Shown: in pieces, positions 12,406 through 17,686 of the stretch
How the letters are laid out: every line of letters begins with the position of its first letter
How positions within the stretch are numbered: the stretch's first letter is position 1
DNA from: Parafannyhessea sp902761955
GTDB taxonomy: Bacteria > Actinomycetota > Coriobacteriia > Coriobacteriales > Atopobiaceae
Direction: 5' to 3'
Assembly (NCBI GenBank): GCA_902761955.1
Contig: CACWMM010000032.1
Location: 1 to 17,686 of the forward strand
DNA length: 17,686 nt
Notes under the pieces: generated by a model
Told to the model about the DNA's origin: nothing
The model's database searches: none
Seen by the model: the letters and a program-made list of their open reading frames with translations, nothing else
Translations under genes and position numbers: made by a program

Positions 12406-12606
12406 CTAAAGAGCCCCTATTCCACTCGATATCGCGTCCCAGAGCTGCTGGACCTTTCCCTTGAAGGTGATGATCGAGAGAATTGCAATTACCACCAGGA
12501 CTCCAACTAGAATGGCGTACTCCGTTGTCCCCTGCCCGTCTTCGTCACGTAAGGTCTCCCAAACGCCCCAGGCTACGTCTTCCATCCCCATCCTCAACTG
12601 CTCCAT
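12406..12606 (-). CDS. flp: Flp pilin (major subunit)
   Basis: This 66-residue protein has a leader to G24, then QGTTEYAILVGVLVVIAIL: the Flp motif with cleavage after Gly and Glu-Tyr at +5/+6 (E29, Y30). A single hydrophobic helix (about 31-47) and a short tail (FKGKVQQLWDAISSGIGAL) complete it. This is the standard Flp/TadA-dependent pilin, cut by a prepilin peptidase and polymerised by the Tad machine. GAGGAAGG lies 7 bases before the ATG at 12606; alternative ATGs at codons 6 and 8 are less well served. It follows tadC by 89 bases, the largest gap in the cluster, and may therefore have its own promoter. A unit 3 bases downstream begins the unknown lipoprotein. Confidence 0.93.
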   Translation of the reverse strand: MEQLRMGMEDVAWGVWETLRDEDGQGTTEYAILVGVLVVIAILSIITFKGKVQQLWDAISSGIGAL

Positions 12607-12647
12607 CTCACTGCCTTCCTCTGATTTCGATAGATACGACTGATGTG

Positions 12648-12662
12648 CCGCCCCTCCCCTCC
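12648..12662 (-). other. G-rich run upstream of flp
   Basis: On the coding strand the spacer between tadC and flp contains GG-A-GGGG-A-GGGG-C-GG, which could form a two-quartet G-quadruplex in the mRNA about 42 bases before the flp start. This is a pattern only; no function is shown. Confidence 0.25.
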
Positions 12663-12686
12663 GGACAAGCGCCCTTTCGTATGACT

Positions 12687-12701
12687 ACATGACCTTCATG
12701 T
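12687..12701. repeat. short inverted repeat over the tadC stop
   Basis: ACATGA-CCT-TCATGT has perfect 6-bp arms with a 3-base loop and covers the tadC stop codon. It may form a small hairpin in the mRNA between tadC and flp. Confidence 0.3.
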
Positions 12702-13349
12702 CATTGCGAGGCTCGAGCCAATAAGCGGCCCCAGGATTGATAAAAGCATCGCCGGCACGATCAAGGTGCCCAAGGGGATGAGCATCTTCACGGGAACCTT
12801 CTCAATCTCCTCTTCCAATTGAGACCTCTGCTCCTCCCTTATTGCCTGCGCTTGGGACTCGAGGGCCGATGCAAGGGGCGATCCAAACTTGAGGGCTTGG
12901 GACACTGTCGACGAGAAGCTCTTCAGCGCACCTACATCCAACTCTTCAGCAAGCCTATCGAGCGCGGACGACCTGCTCTCCGCACCGATTTGCCACGAGA
13001 GCAGCGCCTCTCCAAATGCCGAGGACAGGTCGTCCTCATAGCGTTCGCAATAAAGGGAGAGCGCCGCATCGAACGAGAGCCCAGACGAAAGCCCCAAGGT
13101 CACCACGTCCAGGAACGTCGGGAGAGAGCGGAGGCATGCCCGCCTGGCCTCGCTTTCTCTGCCCTTGCGCTCTAGCTCCCTTATGGCAGGCAGCGAGCTC
13201 ATCCGGCTTACGATGGACTCAAGGCGTTCTCCCAACCCGCCTGCGTGGTCGAGCTCGTGAGAAGAGCGATGCCCCAGTAGGCCGAACGTCATCGCGAATG
13301 CAGCCGTCGACACCGACAAGCACCCACCCACGTACGCCAAGTCCATCAT
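12696..13349 (-). CDS. tadC: Tad platform protein TadC
   Basis: This 217-residue membrane protein has a T2SSF-type domain (about 70-195) with the LPTFLDVVTLGLSSGLSFDAAL motif and KFGSPLASALESQAQAIREE, both standard for TadC. Membrane spans are at about 5-25 and 188-209. TadC works with TadB as the inner-membrane platform that couples the ATPase to pilus extension. It is short relative to proteobacterial TadC, as is common in Actinobacteria. The ATG overlaps the tadB stop by 4 bases (ATGA), so the pair is translationally coupled. The next gene, flp, follows after 89 bases. Confidence 0.9.
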   Translation of the reverse strand: MMDLAYVGGCLSVSTAAFAMTFGLLGHRSSHELDHAGGLGERLESIVSRMSSLPAIRELERKGRESEARRACLRSLPTFLDVVTLGLSSGLSFDAALSLYCERYEDDLSSAFGEALLSWQIGAESRSSALDRLAEELDVGALKSFSSTVSQALKFGSPLASALESQAQAIREEQRSQLEEEIEKVPVKMLIPLGTLIVPAMLLSILGPLIGSSLAMT

Positions 13350-14314
13350 ACGACCCCCCTCATGAGTCGCCTGATGATGATTAGCGCGAAAGCGTCCATC
13401 ACGACCGCAGTCATTACACTCACCATCCCGGGAAGTGTCGCGAGTCCGGCCCGGAAGTCCGGGGAAAGGATCGAGAGGGCAGCGATCATGATTACCGGGA
13501 GCCCACAGACGATTCTGACGGAGAGTCTCACCTGCGCCGTCTTGACCTCAAGCATCCTCTCGAACTCACCTTGTCTCTCAACCATCTTCGCCGCATGCCC
13601 AAAAAGCGACTTGAGGGGGCTTCCCGTCCTTTGCGAGATGAGAAGTGCGGTCGTGAGCAAGCCAACTCCCGGCGCCTCAAGCTCCCTCGACAGTTCCATA
13701 AGCGCCTCCTCCGCAGACTCCCCGCACCTCATTCGAAGCGAGGCCCTTGCAAAGGGCTTCGCGGCATGCCCTCCCTCGTGCGCCCCAAGATATTCGATTG
13801 CCTGGGCCAGCGTCTCGCCAGACCCAATGGCCATGGCAAGGGTTCGGAACACGCCTGGCATCTCCTGGGTCAGCTCCCGTTCGATGCGGCGAAGCTGTGC
13901 CTGATGCCATATCGGTACGCCAGCGAGCGCCACCGCCATTGCTATGGGTACGCCGATGGGAGACAAGGCGACAAGACAGAGGACGAGGGCAAGCAATGCA
14001 TCACCGACGATTACGGCAGCCACCCCCTGCCCCGAAGTCCTTACCAGGCCCTCCGGAAGGGTCCACGAGCCCGAGCCTCCTTGGCCACCCCGTGCGGACA
14101 CGACGATTTCCTCGCCAAGAGCGTGCCAAGAGTCCGTGGAGTCTAGTGCATTGACCACGCGAGAAGCCCCGAGAGCGCCAAGGAGGACCCTCACATACCT
14201 CATCACCTTCCGGCGCAGCAAGCTCTTAGGACTCGTCCCCAGTCGTCCCCCATGGAGCACAAGCACCGCGAGAAACGTCGTCAGGCTGCCAAGGATGGCA
14301 TACATCGTCTCCAT
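13346..14314 (-). CDS. tadB: Tad platform protein TadB
   Basis: This 322-residue protein has membrane spans at about 5-21, 97-135 (two adjacent), 265-283 and 297-315. A T2SSF domain (about 146-280) includes the LTQEMPGVFRTLAMAIGSGETLAQAI and QRTGSPLKSLFGHAAKMV motifs typical of TadB. It forms the inner-membrane platform with TadC. The start at 14314 follows AGGAGG seven bases upstream and overlaps the end of tadA by 34 bases. The downstream ATG overlap with tadC supports coupling. A Gly/Ser-rich loop (about 73-83) is variable in the family. Confidence 0.9.
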   Translation of the reverse strand: METMYAILGSLTTFLAVLVLHGGRLGTSPKSLLRRKVMRYVRVLLGALGASRVVNALDSTDSWHALGEEIVVSARGGQGGSGSWTLPEGLVRTSGQGVAAVIVGDALLALVLCLVALSPIGVPIAMAVALAGVPIWHQAQLRRIERELTQEMPGVFRTLAMAIGSGETLAQAIEYLGAHEGGHAAKPFARASLRMRCGESAEEALMELSRELEAPGVGLLTTALLISQRTGSPLKSLFGHAAKMVERQGEFERMLEVKTAQVRLSVRIVCGLPVIMIAALSILSPDFRAGLATLPGMVSVMTAVVMDAFALIIIRRLMRGVV

Positions 14315-15627
14315 CTCTCCACCTCCTCAGTCCTAAGCGCGCCAATCCGAATGGCCTCTCCTATGAAACTGGGCTCCGAGACGAGTTCCCACGTCCCTCT
14401 CGCCTGGTCGTAGCGGACGCACTCTCGAAGCATCACTCCCCCGGAATCTGCCCTGGACACCTCGCTCAGCGACGTGATTCGACGGATGCCGTCCGGGAAT
14501 CGCGCGGACATCACGAGCAGGTCTAGGGCCGACGCGATCTGCTCCTCGATGATGTCGGTCGGAAGGTCCATGCCAAACCTGGCCATAAGCACGAGCCTCA
14601 GTATCGCCTCCTGCGCCGACCCCGCGTGCAGCGTGGTCAGCGATCCGTCATGCCCGGTATTCATGGCCTGCAACATGTCAATCGTCTCCTCGCCGCGGCA
14701 CTCTCCCACTACAATCCGGTCAGGCCGCATGCGCAACGCGTTCTTCACGAGGTCGCGGATGGTTACCTCGCCGGTTCCCTCGATGGAGGCCGACCGCGCC
14801 TCCAGTCGCACCACGTCGGGATGAGAGTCAAACTTGAGCTCGGCGGAGTCCTCGATGGTCACGATTCGCTCCTGTAGACCAATCTGAGTGCTCAGAGCGT
14901 TAAGCAGGGTCGTCTTTCCCGAACCGGTCCCGCCCGCGACTGCAATATCCTGCCTCGCGTGCACTGCCCAGGAAAGGAGCGTCGCATACCATCCCGGAAT
15001 CGAGCCAAGCTCGACGAGCCTGTCAAGCGTCGTGATGCGGTCGGAGAACTTTCTAATGGTGACCGCTGGGCCGTTTATGGCAATGGTGTCTGAAACCGCG
15101 TTCACTCGGTCGCCGTTTGCAAGGCGGGCATCGACAAGCGGGTTCGTCCTATCGAGTCGGCGTCCCAAGGGAGCGAGGATCCTGTCTATCACCATCATGA
15201 TCTGCTCCTTGGACTCGAACACCGACTCCGCGGAGTGGATGCGCCCATCTCGCTCGAAGAACAGGGCACCCGTCCCGTTGATCATGATCTCGCTCACTCC
15301 GTCGTCGTCCAGGAGGCTCTGTATGGGACCCAGGCCACAGATGTCATCCAGCACCTCCCTCGTCACTTGGTCCTGCTCGCTCTGCAGGAGCGACGAGAAG
15401 TGCGCTTCGTTCAGTATCGCCTGGCAGGTGACCGCGAGCTCCTCCCGGACCTCGCTTGCCTTCACGGACTGGAGCATGGAGGCAATCGCCGAGAGACCAA
15501 GCCTCCCCACCAGCTCGTGACGCAGGTCCTCCCGAAGCCTCCGATAATCCGACCTGTTTGTCGCTTCCTCGCCCACGACGCCGAGCGCAACGGCCTCGTG
15601 CGTCTTCACCCTTTCCAGAACAGACAT
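14281..15627 (-). CDS. tadA: Tad secretion ATPase TadA/CpaF
   Basis: This 448-residue cytosolic hexameric ATPase of the PilT/VirB11 group powers pilus assembly. Visible motifs are the N-terminal domain (to about 225), Walker A GGTGSGKTT (232-240), Asp box TIEDSAEL (257-264), Walker B RIVVGECRG (304-312) and the His box NTGHDGSLTTLHA (323-335) with H326 and H334. All key residues are present, so it should be active. The start ATG shares one base with the tadZ stop (TGATG), and the stop lies inside the tadB start region. Length and motif order match CpaF proteins. Confidence is high. Confidence 0.96.
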   Translation of the reverse strand: MSVLERVKTHEAVALGVVGEEATNRSDYRRLREDLRHELVGRLGLSAIASMLQSVKASEVREELAVTCQAILNEAHFSSLLQSEQDQVTREVLDDICGLGPIQSLLDDDGVSEIMINGTGALFFERDGRIHSAESVFESKEQIMMVIDRILAPLGRRLDRTNPLVDARLANGDRVNAVSDTIAINGPAVTIRKFSDRITTLDRLVELGSIPGWYATLLSWAVHARQDIAVAGGTGSGKTTLLNALSTQIGLQERIVTIEDSAELKFDSHPDVVRLEARSASIEGTGEVTIRDLVKNALRMRPDRIVVGECRGEETIDMLQAMNTGHDGSLTTLHAGSAQEAILRLVLMARFGMDLPTDIIEEQIASALDLLVMSARFPDGIRRITSLSEVSRADSGGVMLRECVRYDQARGTWELVSEPSFIGEAIRIGALRTEEVERWRRCMPSLAA

Positions 15628-16970
15628 CAGACCACCTCCGCCCTTCGCGAGAAGAACTTGAACTTGGGCTTTTTGGCCTCGACGTTGGCGGCAAGCCGTG
15701 CGTCCTCGTCAGGTGGCAGGGCACCAAGTTCGGCTAGCGTCCTCGCAAGCATGACCTTGACGCTCTGTACCATCGGACCGCCCTCCCTCACGAGCTCCCG
15801 TATCCCTCCCGCAGCCGCAACCTCCTGCACTTCAGGTCCACCATCGATTACCTGGAAGAACGGCGCACCCTCCAGCCCCCTCTGGCTGATGCCGGGCACG
15901 AGGCTGGACTTCGCCCTTGGGTTGGCGACGTTCTCAACGCGCACCATCCGAGTCCTCGCAACGCCGAGGCGTACCACAAGCGAGCTCGTCCTTCCCGCGG
16001 AGCCGATCGATCCAGGAGCGCCGTCGTGAACCACGAACACGCGGTCCGCCTTCTGCACGGCCTCGGCAACCGCATCGGTAAACGTCGTCGAGGTGTCAAC
16101 TAGGACAAGCTGATACCTCTGCACCAGGTACTCAAGCAGGCGACCGACGTGCGGCATGACCTGCTCTGCCATCTCCGGCCTCTCGCAGGGGCCCCAGAGG
16201 CACGAGTCGTTCGCAAGACGAACGCAGCTCCTGCCCATGGTCTCGATCGACGGAACCCCGTTGGCCCCAAGCTTCGCAAGGTCGACGGGAGTCCCCACGC
16301 CAAATCCCGCATACACGTTTCCGCAGGAAAGATCGAGGTCAACCACCGCCACGCTCATACCCCACGAGCTCGCCACGACGGCACACTCCGACGCGATGGT
16401 GGTCTTGCCCACGCCACCCCTCCCAGAGACGAACACGAGCGTCGACCCACGGCCCCCTTCCGCAGGGCCGGCAGATGCCATGGTCATCTCACTCCAGGAG
16501 AGCCCGTCGGGCTCGTCCAGAGCGAACGGAACGTCATCTGAATCGCATGGAGGCTTGGCCCCTTCCGCCGCGGACGCGGTGGCATCGTCTGTCCGAACGC
16601 CCCCCGCGCTCCCCTTGTTGCGAGCCACCGCGACCGCGGCATCGACCTCCCCCATATCGATCACGGTGTCTATGCCGGCCTGTGCCGCCCTCGAGCGAAG
16701 TGACCCCGAGGCGTTGCGCGTAACGAGGACCACGCTTCCCGCCATGCCATCATGCGCCACGGCAGCCGCAAGGTTCATATCCGAAACGCCCGACTCGCTC
16801 AGTCCAACGATTACTCCCCATGGCGTTCCAACCGAGCCCGTCACACGTTCCCGGAGGTCCTCGGCACTCGATGCGAACGCAAGCGTCGCTTTCGGTCGAA
16901 GTGACATCAAGGCCCTTCGAATGTCGGCCCGGCTTCCCTCCGAAGTCCATCCCAGCCATCTGTCCGCCAT
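15627..16970 (-). CDS. tadZ: TadZ/CpaE-like ParA-type ATPase
   Basis: This 447-residue protein has an N-terminal receiver-like (CheY-type pseudo-receiver) domain (about 1-115) and a linker (about 116-174). A MinD/ParA ATPase domain follows (about 175-420) with Walker A GRGGVGKTT (183-191), switch I VVDLDLSCGN (209-218) and Walker B LVLVDTST (288-295). TadZ places the Tad machine at its site in the cell. The signature lysine of deviant Walker A (KGGVGKT) is arginine here (R184), while K189 is kept. The C-terminus is Lys/Arg-rich (KKPKFKFFSRR), possibly a membrane tether. The start at 16970 has GGGAGG eight bases upstream. An upstream ATG at 16997 exists but has no ribosome site. It follows the SAF gene by 13 bases and shares one base with tadA. 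Confidence 0.85.
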   Translation of the reverse strand: MADRWLGWTSEGSRADIRRALMSLRPKATLAFASSAEDLRERVTGSVGTPWGVIVGLSESGVSDMNLAAAVAHDGMAGSVVLVTRNASGSLRSRAAQAGIDTVIDMGEVDAAVAVARNKGSAGGVRTDDATASAAEGAKPPCDSDDVPFALDEPDGLSWSEMTMASAGPAEGGRGSTLVFVSGRGGVGKTTIASECAVVASSWGMSVAVVDLDLSCGNVYAGFGVGTPVDLAKLGANGVPSIETMGRSCVRLANDSCLWGPCERPEMAEQVMPHVGRLLEYLVQRYQLVLVDTSTTFTDAVAEAVQKADRVFVVHDGAPGSIGSAGRTSSLVVRLGVARTRMVRVENVANPRAKSSLVPGISQRGLEGAPFFQVIDGGPEVQEVAAAGGIRELVREGGPMVQSVKVMLARTLAELGALPPDEDARLAANVEAKKPKFKFFSRRAEVV

Positions 16971-16978
16971 CCCCAGCG

Positions 16979-16984
16979 CCTCCC
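16979..16984 (-). promoter_or_regulatory. ribosome binding site that sets the tadZ start
   Basis: GGGAGG lies 8 bases before the ATG at 16970 and overlaps the stop codon of the SAF gene. It favours 16970 over the ATG at 16997. Confidence 0.65.
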
Positions 16985-17686
16985 TACCTCGATTCATCGG
17001 CCAGGCTTCGGGGGCTCCCCTCGGCAACATCCCCGGAACCCTCCTCGGTCTTATCAGCCTTGGACTCTGGCGCCACCGCAACCTCCTCGGGCTGCTTGAC
17101 GTCATCGGCAGGCATCACGAGCCTCAAGTCTCCCCTCCCGCTTGCATCCAGGAGCGAGGAGACGTCGTCTGCGGGCACGGCAAGGGAAATCTGCGCCGTC
17201 ACACCCATCGAGCTCGAGGAGCTTGGCGCCGACAGCACCGTCACGTCCTCGCTCAGCGGTTTCGATCCCTCGTCCGTGACCTCGTAGGCAATCAGCCTCG
17301 TTCCCTGCGGAACGCCTTTCGTCACGCCAAGCTTGTCGTTGACGGGCACGCTCATGGCCACGTGACCCGACGGGATGTCCGCAAGCTCCGAAGAGTCCCT
17401 GAACGCGAGCTTCGTGACGGGGGCGTTCTTGCTCACGGGCACGGTTACCTCGCGGCCAACAACGTCGTCCAGGCTCGTGAGCGCGCCCTGAGGTGCAAGG
17501 TCCGCCACCCAGTCCCGCACGGACACGTCCTTCTCGCCCACCACTTGCCCCGGCTCGAGGGCCGAATTCGAGACCACAAGGCTCACAACCTCGCCGCCAT
17601 AGCGGGCAATCGCCGCGTTCCTGACCTGCTCGGCCTGGGCGCGCACGTGGTTGCCATAGGCAGTGAAGGCGAGAAGAACGAGGACT
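16984..17686 (-). CDS. cpaB: CpaB/RcpC-like SAF domain pilus assembly protein (5' end cut by window)
   Basis: The reading frame is open to the right edge, so the true start lies outside. The visible part begins with the end of a hydrophobic segment (VLVLLAFTAYGNHV), which is probably the N-terminal membrane anchor. An SAF domain follows: VVSLVVSNSALEPGQVVGEKDVSVRDW, then LTSLDDVVGREVTVPVSKNAPVTKL. After this comes the RcpC/CpaB C-terminal region (about 105-175 of the visible part: HVAMSVPVNDKLG and VPADDVSSLLDASG), and a polar, disordered tail rich in Glu, Ser and Asp. CpaB is an exported, membrane-anchored Tad component. In Gram-negative bacteria it works with the secretin, but this cluster has none. 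It is the first gene visible and its stop overlaps the tadZ ribosome site. Confidence 0.85.
   Translation of the reverse strand, partial: VLVLLAFTAYGNHVRAQAEQVRNAAIARYGGEVVSLVVSNSALEPGQVVGEKDVSVRDWVADLAPQGALTSLDDVVGREVTVPVSKNAPVTKLAFRDSSELADIPSGHVAMSVPVNDKLGVTKGVPQGTRLIAYEVTDEGSKPLSEDVTVLSAPSSSSSMGVTAQISLAVPADDVSSLLDASGRGDLRLVMPADDVKQPEEVAVAPESKADKTEEGSGDVAEGSPRSLADESR

Noticed and set aside
16971..17105. Upstream extension of the TadZ frame
   Set aside because: The extra residues are Arg/Pro-rich and lie inside the SAF gene. The ATG at 16997 lacks a ribosome site while 16970 has GGGAGG.
7664..17686. Mobile element or integrated island carrying the Tad cluster
   Set aside because: No integrase, transposase, attachment repeats or insertion-sequence ends are visible. 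The tRNA-Phe gene lies 3 kb away, with DUF2207 and ferritin in between, so it is not an obvious insertion site.

Overview
The window looks like chromosomal DNA from a high-GC Gram-positive anaerobe, most plausibly a coriobacterium of the Olsenella/Atopobium kind (Actinomycetota). The grounds are the high GC content, a CarD-type regulator, Actinobacteria-style Tad genes with no outer-membrane secretin gene in view, and a FtnA-type ferritin. This placement is inferred from gene content and not from a marker gene.

Bases 1-4100 are read from the minus strand. They hold the end-truncated gene of a small ACT-domain protein, a carD-family regulator, a predicted Tat-exported lipoprotein with a tannase-like alpha/beta-hydrolase fold, and a DegV-family fatty-acid-binding protein. 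DegV and the tannase-like gene are about 22 bases apart and probably co-transcribed. The tannase-like protein lacks all three catalytic residues of its family and is probably a pseudoenzyme.

Bases 4100-7650 are a housekeeping stretch. It contains acylphosphatase (plus), tRNA-Phe (minus, with a clear promoter, a two-way terminator hairpin and an odd U4-C69 mismatch in the acceptor stem), a DUF2207 membrane protein with a polyglycine tail (minus) and a ferritin (plus, divergent from DUF2207). The ferritin gene ends in a strong hairpin shared with the convergent gene cluster that follows.

Bases 7650-17686 are one tightly packed minus-strand cluster encoding a Tad/Flp-type pilus or secretion apparatus. 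In transcription order (right to left) it runs: cpaB/rcpC-like SAF protein (5' end cut by the window), tadZ/cpaE-like ATPase, tadA/cpaF ATPase, tadB, tadC, flp pilin, an unknown predicted lipoprotein, a second Flp-like pilin, a TadE-like pseudopilin, a large TadG-like protein, another TadE-like pseudopilin, a DUF192 protein and a zinc-ribbon/FHA protein. Most junctions overlap or abut, which suggests translational coupling. TadZ would place the machine in the cell, TadA would power it, TadB/TadC would form the membrane platform, and the pilin and pseudopilins would be assembled. A prepilin peptidase is needed but is not present here; it may lie just beyond the right edge.

The parts least explained by known Tad systems are the unknown lipoprotein between the two pilin genes, the Cys-rich 684-residue TadG-like protein, and the DUF192 plus zinc-ribbon/FHA pair at the end of the operon.
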